A DNA stretch of 15,607 nt from JBBRCX01 sp038204465. GTDB lineage: Bacteria > Planctomycetota > Phycisphaerae > Tepidisphaerales > Tepidisphaeraceae. The DNA lies in NCBI GenBank assembly GCA_038204465.1, contig JBBRCX010000103.1, positions 1 through 15,607 of the forward strand, in the 5' to 3' direction. The notes beneath the pieces are model-generated. The model did no database searches and had not been told where the DNA came from. It saw nothing but the letters and a program-made list of their open reading frames with translations. Shown piece after piece: positions 5,489 through 12,804 of this stretch (position 1 is its first letter; every line of letters begins with the position of its first letter). Position numbers and translations under genes: made by a program.

Positions 5489-7822
5489 ATGTTTGAGCGA
5501 CGGTTGAAGATCGTGCTGGGGGTGCTGCTCGCGGTGAGTGGCGCCTTGGCGCTGCGCGCGGCGCAGGTGCAGGTCTTCAACGCCGATCACTGGCGGCAAG
5601 AGGCCGTCGAATCGATGAAGCGCTGGCAATTCATCGAGACCACGCGCGGCAGCCTGCTGGACAACCACGGACGGCCGATCGCGCTGGAGCAGCCCTGTAT
5701 CGATGCTTGTGTTGACTTCCGCGTGATCACCGACGTACCCAACGACGCGTGGGTGCGCAAGAAGGCGTCCGACCGCCTGCGGACCCGCCTCGGCGACAGC
5801 TTTGGGTCGCAGTCGAAGGAAAAACGCGCTGAGCTGTACCGCCTGGAGCTTGCGCGGGTGCGGGCCGACATCGAGGGGATGTGGGTCAAGCTGGCGCAGG
5901 TGTCGGATAAGTCGCTGGAAGAGATCCACGACATCCGGCGGACCGTTGTCCAGAAGGTGGAGATGCGCCGCCGTTTCATCTCCTACCGCCATTATGAGCT
6001 CGCCCTGCGCAAGCACGATCAGAAGGGGCCGGAGCCGGGCTGGCGGCGGTGGCTCCTGGAAGATGGCAGTGATAAGCCGCAACTCGACAGCTTCGACATG
6101 CCCGTGGCCGAAGAGACCGAGGCGCACATCATCCTCTCGGCAATTCCGCTGGCGGTGCAGAATGACCTTGGCGGCGCGATCGATCGATATCCGGGCCTGG
6201 TCCTTCGCCCGGGCACGCACCGCTATTATCCCTACGCGGACGCGGCGTGCCACTTGATTGGCGATATGTCGCGCGTGACGCGCGAAGACCTGGAGTCCGA
6301 TCCGAACGTGGGCGTCGATCAGCTCCGCCAGTACTACCCGAACGACTTGATCGGACGCACCGGACTGGAGGCGCTGTGCGAGCCGGCGCTGCGCGGCAAC
6401 CGGGGGCGGATCGAGCGCATCGCGCGCGGCGGTGCGGACGACAACATTCTTTCGACCCAGGACCCCGCGCCGGGGCGCGATGTCCGCACCACGCTCGACA
6501 TCGACCTTCAGCAAGAGGTTGAGCAACTGTTCGCTCAGTCGCAGGTGCAGAATCCCGACCGAAGCGTCGAGACGCTCGCCATGCACGGTGCCGCGATCGT
6601 CATTGATGTGAAGACAAGTGAAGTGCGCCTGCTCGCGTCGTACCCGACGTTCGACCTGAATAAGCTCGACGAGAACTACGCCGTCTGGGCCGCAGATGCG
6701 CTGAACCAGCCGCTGATGAACCGCGCGACGCGCTCGCAGTTTGAGCCGGGGTCGACGGTGAAGCCGATCGTCGGTCTGGGGGCGATCACCCAGGGACTCG
6801 TGAGCGTTGACCACGGCATCGAATGCACCGGCTACCTCGTGATTGATGGCCGTCCTCAGAAGTTCGGGAAGTGCTGGGTCGCGAAGATGTATTCCACCAC
6901 TCTGGGCGGGCACGTGGCGCATCACCCGGTACCGAGCGGAGCCCCTCACCCCACCGGCTACCTCACCTTCCCTGACGCGCTGGAACGAAGCTGCAACGTT
7001 TATTTCGAAACACTTGCCGACATGCTACGGATCGACGGTCTCTCGTACTGGATGGACAAGTTCGGCCTGGGGCGGCCGACCGGCATTGGAATCAGCGAAT
7101 CAAAAGGCCGCCTCCCCAACAGCTATCGCGGGCCGGCATACCTGCGCCGCGCCACCGCATGGTTCTGCGGCATCGGACAGACCCAAGTCACCGCGACGCC
7201 TCTGCAGATGGCGAACGTCGCCGCCACGATAGCGCGCGGCGGCATCTGGATGCGTCCACGACTGATCCCGGAGAAGGAGGAGCTGGCGATGGTTCGGCCC
7301 GCGACCGGTCCTTCCGCACCGCCGATTCCCGACCGTGTCGATTTACATCTCGATCCGGCGGCGATCAAAGCCGCTCAGGAGGGGATGACTCGTGTCGTCA
7401 ACAGTCGGGCAGGGACCGGCCCGCAATTGCATCGCGGCGATGTCACGATTGCCGGCAAGACGGGGACCGCGCAAGCAGCGCGCTTCAGCATCATCAAGCG
7501 CGACGCCGGCGGGCGCCCCCTGCGTGACGAGAACGGCAAGTTTCAGCGCGAATTCATCGAGCCCTCTTCGGCTGAACATCCCAACCCACGTGCGCCCTGG
7601 TATCGCGGGCAGGGGCCGGAGGGGAAAGACCTCACGCACGCCTGGTTCATCGGCTTCGCCCCGGCGGAGCATCCCCAGATCGCGTTCGCGGTGATGGTGG
7701 AGTATGGCGGCAGCGGTGGTCCCACCGCCGGCGCCATCGCGCGCGGCATCGTGCAGGCATGCATCGAGCATGGCTATCTCACCGTCGAGTTGAATCGGCT
7801 CAAGAAACCTGCCGCTGATTGA
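5489..7822 (+). CDS. mrdA: Penicillin-binding protein 2, elongation-specific peptidoglycan D,D-transpeptidase
   Basis: PBP2 cross-links nascent glycan made by RodA. It has one N-terminal membrane helix (about residues 8-26), the RGSLLDNHGRPIA strand of the class B PBP pedestal (53-65) and a full transpeptidase domain. Its active-site motifs are Ser422-x-x-Lys425 in FEPGSTVKP, Ser501-Cys-Asn503 in ERSCNVYF, and Lys657-Thr-Gly659 in AGKTGTAQ. All catalytic residues are present. At 777 residues it is well above the roughly 630 typical of E. coli PBP2. Most of the excess lies between the pedestal start and RYYPYADAACHLIG (245-258), where about 100 extra residues form a charged, helix-rich insertion (about 85-200). 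The ATG at 5489 has only a weak GGA upstream. It lies 82 bases after mreD. Confidence 0.95.
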   Translation: MFERRLKIVLGVLLAVSGALALRAAQVQVFNADHWRQEAVESMKRWQFIETTRGSLLDNHGRPIALEQPCIDACVDFRVITDVPNDAWVRKKASDRLRTRLGDSFGSQSKEKRAELYRLELARVRADIEGMWVKLAQVSDKSLEEIHDIRRTVVQKVEMRRRFISYRHYELALRKHDQKGPEPGWRRWLLEDGSDKPQLDSFDMPVAEETEAHIILSAIPLAVQNDLGGAIDRYPGLVLRPGTHRYYPYADAACHLIGDMSRVTREDLESDPNVGVDQLRQYYPNDLIGRTGLEALCEPALRGNRGRIERIARGGADDNILSTQDPAPGRDVRTTLDIDLQQEVEQLFAQSQVQNPDRSVETLAMHGAAIVIDVKTSEVRLLASYPTFDLNKLDENYAVWAADALNQPLMNRATRSQFEPGSTVKPIVGLGAITQGLVSVDHGIECTGYLVIDGRPQKFGKCWVAKMYSTTLGGHVAHHPVPSGAPHPTGYLTFPDALERSCNVYFETLADMLRIDGLSYWMDKFGLGRPTGIGISESKGRLPNSYRGPAYLRRATAWFCGIGQTQVTATPLQMANVAATIARGGIWMRPRLIPEKEELAMVRPATGPSAPPIPDRVDLHLDPAAIKAAQEGMTRVVNSRAGTGPQLHRGDVTIAGKTGTAQAARFSIIKRDAGGRPLRDENGKFQREFIEPSSAEHPNPRAPWYRGQGPEGKDLTHAWFIGFAPAEHPQIAFAVMVEYGGSGGPTAGAIARGIVQACIEHGYLTVELNRLKKPAAD

Positions 7823-7879
7823 AGGCCTCGCCACGTCCTCTCCGCTGAATGCGTGATATGCTCGAGGTGGTGCCCGGGC

Positions 7880-7908
7880 TTGAAGTGTGTCTCCGCTACC
7901 CATACTTT
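7880..7908 (+). promoter_or_regulatory. Possible internal promoter before the two-TM gene
   Basis: TTGAAG (7880-7885) and TACTTT (7903-7908) are 17 bases apart in the 144-base gap after mrdA. The -10 match is only 3/6. It would give a leader of about 50 bases carrying the good ribosome-binding site. Confidence 0.2.
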
Positions 7909-7953
7909 CCGTGTCGAACAGCGTCCTTTTGATGTGCGTCCGGCAAACGCCGC

Positions 7954-7958
7954 GGAGG
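7954..7958 (+). promoter_or_regulatory. Ribosome-binding site deciding the start of the two-TM gene
   Basis: GGAGG at 7954-7958 is followed after eight bases by GTG 7967. The upstream in-frame ATG at 7853 has no such site and would add 38 residues of unlikely composition. Confidence 0.75.
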
Positions 7959-7966
7959 TGCGGGGC

Positions 7967-8737
7967 GTGAGCGAAGAGAGCGCCGGTCAAACGACGACAG
8001 TCCCCTCCATGCCGTCCGATCCGCCGCGTAACGTGACGCCAAGGGCGCGCCGGCGGGCCTGGGCGGAGCCGCGGGTGCGCTTGTGGTGGCTGCTGGCGCT
8101 GGGGCTGTCGCTGGTGACGCTGTACTACCTGCTCACGCAGTACTGGGGTTGGTCGCTGGAGAAGTGGCTCATTCGCGAGGGCGTGCCGATTGACGCGAAG
8201 GTGGAGATTGCAGGGGACATTCCGGTCCCGGTCCCGGGCCGCCGCCAGCCGCCGGATGCACACGTGCAGCTGGCCTTCGACTGGCAGGGCAAGGAGCACC
8301 GGGTGCTGGGTTGGCTCGAGGGGCGCAAAGAAGTCATCATCACCGGCGACCTGGTGCCGATCCGCGTGGATCCGCATAACCCCGATCACTGGACCGCGCG
8401 CACCGACCCGCCGGAACTCTGGCACGAGATGATCGGGCTGGCGGTGCCGATCCCGATCATTCTGGTGCTGATCGCCATGAGCTTCTGGCGGCACGCCCGC
8501 GTCTTGGGAGTCTGGCGGGAAGGACATGCGACGCCGGGGATGGTGCTCGGCGTGCACCAGACGCCGATGGCGCCAAAGAGCCGGGCAGTGAAGTGCACGC
8601 TGGTGGAAGGGGACAACCGCGTGTTTACGGTTTACGTGCCCGGTTCCGCTTCAGATTTGCGCGAAGGCGACCCGCTCTGGCTCATTACCCCGCCGAACAG
8701 CCCGGGCCGCAGCATAGCGGCCGTCTGGTTTGAATAG
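7967..8737 (+). CDS. Unrecognised two-TM protein encoded between PBP2 and RodA (DUF3592-like)
   Basis: The 256-residue product begins with about 35 polar, basic residues, then a membrane helix (about 39-58, WWLLALGLSLVTLYYLL). A soluble segment follows (about 70-153), then a second helix (about 156-174, IGLAVPIPIILVLIAMSFW) and a soluble C-terminal domain (about 180-256). Both soluble parts share one pattern: Gly-x-x-x-x-Ala/Gly-x-Val, a beta strand with VxG, then GD followed by a hydrophobic strand and a Pro-rich turn. Compare GDLVPIRVDPHNPDHW with GDPLWLITPPNSPGRS. The first repeat resembles DUF3592-type domains, whose function is unknown. The GTG start is set by GGAGG. It stands 32 bases before rodA and so is probably co-transcribed with the elongasome genes. 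A role in wall synthesis is suggested by position only. Confidence 0.75.
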   Translation: MSEESAGQTTTVPSMPSDPPRNVTPRARRRAWAEPRVRLWWLLALGLSLVTLYYLLTQYWGWSLEKWLIREGVPIDAKVEIAGDIPVPVPGRRQPPDAHVQLAFDWQGKEHRVLGWLEGRKEVIITGDLVPIRVDPHNPDHWTARTDPPELWHEMIGLAVPIPIILVLIAMSFWRHARVLGVWREGHATPGMVLGVHQTPMAPKSRAVKCTLVEGDNRVFTVYVPGSASDLREGDPLWLITPPNSPGRSIAAVWFE

Positions 8738-8769
8738 ACGCCGTCGCGTCCGGCGGGCGCAGTTGTTTC

Positions 8770-9960
8770 ATGTTCAAGCGACTCTGGCAACAGCTCGCAA
8801 TCGCAACCAACTGGCCGATTCTCGTGGCGGTGGCGGTGTTGTCGCTTCTCGGACTGGTGAGCATCTGGACGTATCGTCCGCCTGACGGCCTGAAGCAGCT
8901 CATCTATCTCTGTGCAGCGGTCGTCTGTCTTGCCTTGTTCCAATGGGTGAACTACCAGCGGATCGGGCGTTTCGCGTGGGGCTTTTACATCCTCAGCCTG
9001 CTGTTGGTCGTCTACACGGTGCTTGGGGCAGCGCTGGAGAAGCGCAACATGCCGCTGCCGGGCGTGCACGCGATCAAGGGAGCATGCAACTGGATCAACT
9101 TCGGTCCGATCAGCTTGCAGCCGGCGGAGCTGGTGAAGGTTGCTTTCGTTCTGGTGCTGGCGCGGTACCTGCGCTTTCGTTCAAACTACCGCACGCTCAG
9201 CGGGCTCCTGCCGCCGTTCGTCCTGGCCCTGGTTCCGCTGGCGCTGATCCTCAAGCAGCCAGACCTCGGGACCGCGCTGGTCTTTATCCCCACGCTGTTC
9301 GTGATGCTTTTCGGCGCCGGCGCGAAGCTGACCCACCTGCTGGCGATCATGGGCCTGGGCATGATCGTGGCGCCGATCCTGTGGTTGGCAGGGCCCGCGC
9401 CGGAGGGCCCGGGGCTTCCGCTGTTTCGCTATCTGCCGGTGATGGTCAAGCCGTATCAGCGCGATCGCGTCTATGCGATGTTCAGCAAAGACCCGGCGGT
9501 GCTGCAGAACACGGGATTTCAGCAGGAACACTCGATGATTGCGCTGGGCTCCGGTGGGCCCAGCGGGAAGGGGCTGGGGAACATCCCGGTGGGACAGGGC
9601 GTGCCGGAGGCGCATAACGATATGGTGTTCGCGCTGATCGGCGAGCAGTTCGGCTTCTTCGGTTCCGCGGTGGTGATCGGCGCCTACGTCGTTTTATTCG
9701 CAGCGGGAATTGAGATCGCAGCGGCGACGCGCGAGCCGTTCGGCAGGCTCCTGGCTCTGGGGATCGTCGCGGTCCTCGCGGGTCAGACCTTCATGAACCT
9801 GATGGTGACGGTTCGGCTGATGCCGGTCACCGGGGTGACGCTGCCCTTCGTGAGCTACGGCGGCAGCAGCCTGCTCGCCAGCTTCATGGCCGCGGGCCTC
9901 CTGCTGAACATCGGCCAGAACCGCCCGCTCGTGGTGGCGGGGGAATCGTTCGAATATTGA
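8770..9960 (+). CDS. rodA: Peptidoglycan glycosyltransferase RodA (SEDS family)
   Basis: RodA polymerises lipid II into glycan strands in complex with PBP2. The 396-residue product has the roughly ten membrane helices and length of SEDS proteins. Recognisable motifs are NWINFGPISLQPAELVKVAF (QPAE at 117-120), QPDLGTAL (Pro164-Asp165) and the long extracellular loop ending VPEAHNDMVFALIGEQFG. The Asp in this last motif (284) corresponds to the essential loop aspartate of RodA. The FVSYGGSSLL motif near the C-terminus is also present. RodA rather than FtsW is favoured by the adjacent PBP2 and mreBCD genes. The ATG at 8770 lacks a ribosome-binding site; with 32 bases to the previous stop it likely depends on upstream translation. 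Confidence 0.94.
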   Translation: MFKRLWQQLAIATNWPILVAVAVLSLLGLVSIWTYRPPDGLKQLIYLCAAVVCLALFQWVNYQRIGRFAWGFYILSLLLVVYTVLGAALEKRNMPLPGVHAIKGACNWINFGPISLQPAELVKVAFVLVLARYLRFRSNYRTLSGLLPPFVLALVPLALILKQPDLGTALVFIPTLFVMLFGAGAKLTHLLAIMGLGMIVAPILWLAGPAPEGPGLPLFRYLPVMVKPYQRDRVYAMFSKDPAVLQNTGFQQEHSMIALGSGGPSGKGLGNIPVGQGVPEAHNDMVFALIGEQFGFFGSAVVIGAYVVLFAAGIEIAAATREPFGRLLALGIVAVLAGQTFMNLMVTVRLMPVTGVTLPFVSYGGSSLLASFMAAGLLLNIGQNRPLVVAGESFEY

Positions 9961-10103
9961 GCGGCGCGGGTTACCTGACTCGTGCGCGCTGGGCGTCGGG
10001 CAGGCGGGGCGGCATCGGCGTCGCGTGGGCGCGATGGCGAAACCGGCGGGCAAAACGCACGTCAGTTCAAAAGTGTGGGGGAGGAGGGAGTCCAGCCGCG
10101 CCC

Positions 10104-10131
10104 TTGCCCGCCCTTGCAGCGCGGATAGAGT
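10104..10131 (+). promoter_or_regulatory. Candidate promoter with a -10 box very close to the start codon
   Basis: TTGCCC (10104-10109), 16 bases, then TAGAGT (10126-10131), ten bases before ATG 10142. Transcription starting about seven bases after the -10 box would leave a leader of about four bases. No ribosome-binding site is seen. The overlapping GAGTAT (10128-10133) is an alternative -10. Confidence 0.35.
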
Positions 10132-10141
10132 ATCCCGCCTG

Positions 10142-10645
10142 ATGGATGATTCTCCGCCGCAAACTCCGCCTGCGCCGTCTCTGGTTGCACTTGCGGGATG
10201 GCTGGTGCCGGGGCTTGGCTACTGGCTCCTGGGCCAGCGGACGCGCGGCCTCACCATTGGCGTGACGGTGATCCTTCTGTTCCTTGCAGGAATCCTCATC
10301 GGCGGTGTCCGCGTGCTGGAGGTGCCGGGCTACAACCGGGACGGCGGCAAGATCATCGTTTCAAGGGGCGCCGACGCGCGATGGGTCATGACGGTCGCTC
10401 CGCTCAGCGAGATCGCAAACAAGCCCTGGTCGATCACTCAGGTGCTCACGGGCCCGCTGGGCCTCTTTGGATTCTTCGCAAGCGCGTGGGCTTCGCGGCC
10501 TTCCGGGCCTGCGATGAGCGCACCGGGGGTGGGCGTGCACAGTCATGTGAACGAGATCGCGGTGCTCTATACCGCGGTGGCGGGAATGCTGAATCTGCTG
10601 GCAATCCTGGACGCGTCCGCCCGCGCGGGGCAGGCGAGCAAGTGA
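10142..10645 (+). CDS. Small multi-TM protein, DUF6677-like
   Basis: The 167-residue product has a Pro-rich start (DDSPPQTPPAPS), a helix pair around PSLVALAGWLVPGLGYWLLGQRTRG and GVTVILLFLAGILIGGV, a polar middle, and two more hydrophobic helices near the C-terminus. The WLVPGLGxxxLGQRxRG start is the pattern I associate with planctomycete DUF6677 proteins. That family has no known function. Upstream in-frame codons from 10025 are open but of unlikely composition, and ATG 10142 follows a -10-like box. Its stop overlaps the start of the next small gene by three bases, so the two are probably made together. Confidence 0.75.
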   Translation: MDDSPPQTPPAPSLVALAGWLVPGLGYWLLGQRTRGLTIGVTVILLFLAGILIGGVRVLEVPGYNRDGGKIIVSRGADARWVMTVAPLSEIANKPWSITQVLTGPLGLFGFFASAWASRPSGPAMSAPGVGVHSHVNEIAVLYTAVAGMLNLLAILDASARAGQASK

Positions 10646-10884
10646 TCATCGCCATTCTCGCGTATACGCCATTTCTGTATCCGCTGCCGGTGTGGAGCAA
10701 CCGTGTGTGGCCGTGGCTGCTGCTGCCGCTGTGCATTGCGGTGGCCGTGGTCTACAAGTGCACCAAGTGCCGATCCATGCGCCGAGTGCCCATCGAGTCG
10801 GCCACGCTTGCCTTCTGGATCGTGCTGGGCATGAGCGGCGCAGCGGTGGCGCTGACGGTGCTGGTGAAGGTGATGGAAAGGTAA
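10642..10884 (+). CDS. 80-residue membrane protein with a CxxC motif
   Basis: The GTG at 10642 overlaps the previous stop in a GTGA junction, a strong sign of translational coupling. The product has an N-terminal hydrophobic stretch (about 2-13), a second helix (about 22-38, VWPWLLLPLCIAVAVVY), then KCTKCRSMRRVP with Cys40 and Cys43, and a C-terminal helix (about 53-76). The CxxC next to basic residues, at the cytoplasmic end of a helix, could bind a metal or be redox-active, but two cysteines alone are weak evidence. The family is unrecognised. Its pairing with the DUF6677-like gene suggests a common role. Confidence 0.65.
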   Translation: MIIAILAYTPFLYPLPVWSNRVWPWLLLPLCIAVAVVYKCTKCRSMRRVPIESATLAFWIVLGMSGAAVALTVLVKVMER

Positions 10885-10928
10885 GGGGTTCTGAATTCGC
10901 CGGGGCTGCCACCCGGTGTCTCACCCAA

Positions 10929-12680
10929 CTACGCGCCAGCGCGTCGCTGCGGGAGAAGGTGGTGCAGCACGCCGATTCCAAGGGTTGCACAAGCGGTCAA
11001 GTAGACCAAAGCGCCCGTCGCGATCACCAAGAGCATTTGCGCGGCCCAGGTGAATCGTGTGTTCCCCTGAGGGTAGAGCGGAGAATGCCGCAGCGCCCAG
11101 CAGGCGAGCGTCATGATCAGCGTCGCCACCAGCATCTTCAGGATTGGCGCGACGCTGCTCGACAGGCCCAGCCCGCCAATCCGGCGGTCCAGCATGTAAA
11201 GCATCACCACCGCCTGCAACGCGAAGCTCACCAGCGTACCGGCGGCCATGCCCGACTCCGCCAATGGCGTCCAGAGCAGCGGGATTTCCACCATCAGATT
11301 TACCACCAGCGTCACGATCGACATCACCAGCGGCGTGGTCATGTCGTGCAGGGAGTAGTACGCCCGGTTGATGATCTGCTGCAGGCTGAATGCCCAGATG
11401 GCGGCGGAGTAGAAGAGGACCGAGCGTGAAATCAGATCCGCATCATGCGCGGTGATCTGCCCGTGCTGAAACAGCAGCCGGACGGCAGGCTCGCGAACGA
11501 GGATCAACCCGATGCTGGCGGGCAATCCCTCCAGCAGCGTCGCTTCGATTCCCTTTCGCAGGATGGAGCGGAAGCGATCGCGGTCATTTTCCAGCGCGTC
11601 GGCGCTGAGCCCCGGAAAAATTGCGGTGGCCAGCGCGATCGCGAAGACGCCAAGCGGAAACTGGTAGAGGAACTGCGCGAGGTTCAGCCGGGCCGGCGCG
11701 CCCAGCTCCATCGGATAGGCGATGCGATGGCCTAGGAAGATGAAGTGATCGATGACCTGCCCGGCCCGACCCACGCCGCGCATCAGGGCCATCGAGATCC
11801 CTTTGTCCAGCAGCACGGAAAGCTGCAACACGCCCGCCCCCAGGGCGACGGGGATGGTGAGCTTCAGCATCCTGCGCACCGTAGGCGTCCAGAAATGCAA
11901 CACCGGCTGGAAGCGAAACCCGACCGCGCGCAGAGACGGGACCAGGATCAGCACCTGCAGCACGCCGGCCACCAGGACAAAGAACCCGAGTGAGTAAGCG
12001 AGCGTTGTCTGCAGCGCGATCATTCGCACCGGGTTGGACTCACCGCGCAGGTGGAGGATCCGGGCGCCGATGAAGACGACGATAATGTGCACCACGTTCA
12101 GGATGATCGGCGCGGCAGCGGGCGGGCCGAAGCGGCGGTGGACCTGAAGGATTCCGCTGAGGAACGCCGAGCCGCAGATCATCAGCACGTACGGAAGCAT
12201 GATGGCAGTCAGCTTCAGCGTCAGCAGCCGGTCAGGCCTCATTTCACGCCCGGCGAAGATCAGTGCGAATAGAATCAACTCGCCGATTGCGGTCAGCGCG
12301 ATCAGGATGACGCAGAGGAGATTGACGCTGGCGTTGGCGAAGGCGTTGGCGCCTGAAGCGGAGGCTTCGCCATCGGGCTCGTGGCGCTGTTGTTTGAGCG
12401 CCTGCGTGTAGAGGGGAATGAATGCCGCGGAGAGGGCGCCTTCGCCAAAGAGCTTTCGGAACAGATTAGGCACCGCGAAGGCGAATGTGAATGCCGACGC
12501 GACCAGCCCGGTGCCGAGATAATGCCCGGCGACGATCTCGCGTCCCAGCCCGAGTATGCGGCTGATGAGCGTGAAGAAGCCGATGAGTTTCGCGTGGCCG
12601 ACGAAGGACCTCGACGACGCCACCGCCGCCTGCTCCACGATGCGTTTCGGCTCAATGCTGAGTGCAGCGGCTTCGGACAT
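10929..12680 (-). CDS. murJ: Lipid II flippase MurJ
   Basis: MurJ flips lipid II across the inner membrane for peptidoglycan synthesis. The 583-residue product has the MVF/MATE-like pattern of about 14 helices. Its N-terminal signature is SRILGLGREIVAGHYLGTG, followed by VPNLFRKLFGEGALSAAFIP. Residues aligned with E. coli MurJ Arg18, Arg24 and Arg52 are kept (Arg41, Arg47, Arg75), but the Asp39 position is Ser62. It is about 70 residues longer than E. coli MurJ, including a loop rich in charged and small residues after the second helix (about 91-110). The ATG at 12680 is chosen because upstream in-frame codons to 12866 run through hairpin repeats and the neighbouring gene. It lies 53 bases after thiE on the same strand, and converges with the 80-residue gene with 44 bases between. 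Confidence 0.93.
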   Translation of the reverse strand: MSEAAALSIEPKRIVEQAAVASSRSFVGHAKLIGFFTLISRILGLGREIVAGHYLGTGLVASAFTFAFAVPNLFRKLFGEGALSAAFIPLYTQALKQQRHEPDGEASASGANAFANASVNLLCVILIALTAIGELILFALIFAGREMRPDRLLTLKLTAIMLPYVLMICGSAFLSGILQVHRRFGPPAAAPIILNVVHIIVVFIGARILHLRGESNPVRMIALQTTLAYSLGFFVLVAGVLQVLILVPSLRAVGFRFQPVLHFWTPTVRRMLKLTIPVALGAGVLQLSVLLDKGISMALMRGVGRAGQVIDHFIFLGHRIAYPMELGAPARLNLAQFLYQFPLGVFAIALATAIFPGLSADALENDRDRFRSILRKGIEATLLEGLPASIGLILVREPAVRLLFQHGQITAHDADLISRSVLFYSAAIWAFSLQQIINRAYYSLHDMTTPLVMSIVTLVVNLMVEIPLLWTPLAESGMAAGTLVSFALQAVVMLYMLDRRIGGLGLSSSVAPILKMLVATLIMTLACWALRHSPLYPQGNTRFTWAAQMLLVIATGALVYLTACATLGIGVLHHLLPQRRAGA

Positions 12681-12715
12681 CCTTGCCCCATCAGACAAAC
12701 ACCGGTTGCCCGTAA

Positions 12716-12804
12716 GACAGGCGTTCCTGCCTGTCACATGTTGCGTACGACAGATACTCCTGTCTGCCTTCCTACTGAGTTCGCAGGGCCAGGCGAACTG
12801 CCTG
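12716..12804 (-). repeat. Cluster of three short hairpins at the thiE 3' end
   Basis: Three similar inverted repeats follow each other. They are GACAGGC/GCCTGTC (12716-12722 with 12729-12735), GACAG/CTGTC (12749-12753 with 12760-12764) and CAGGC/GCCTG (12790-12794 with 12800-12804). The loops are six, six and five bases. All three share a CAG/CTG core in the stem, so they look like diverged copies of one unit. They lie inside the last codons of thiE and run into the gap before murJ. None has a T-run, so they are not classical terminators. They resemble REP-like dispersed palindromes. Confidence 0.65.

Noticed and set aside
5351..6949. Minus-strand open frame of 532 codons
   Set aside because: Antisense to mrdA, which has all three penicillin-binding motifs. 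Long antisense frames are common at this GC content.
7343..8557. Minus-strand open frame of 404 codons
   Set aside because: It spans the end of mrdA and the next gene in antisense, and has no recognisable domain.
9957..10142. 61-codon open frame overlapping the end of rodA
   Set aside because: It starts at a TTG inside rodA, has no ribosome-binding site and no family likeness.
10900..10916. CCGGG/CCCGG hairpin between the convergent 80-residue gene and murJ as a bidirectional terminator
   Set aside because: The stem is only five pairs, with no T-run on either strand. Location is suggestive, but the sequence does not support it.
12716..12804. Possible CRISPR array
   Set aside because: The repeats are only 15-20 bases, imperfect, and lack uniform spacers and cas genes. 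They are hairpin units.
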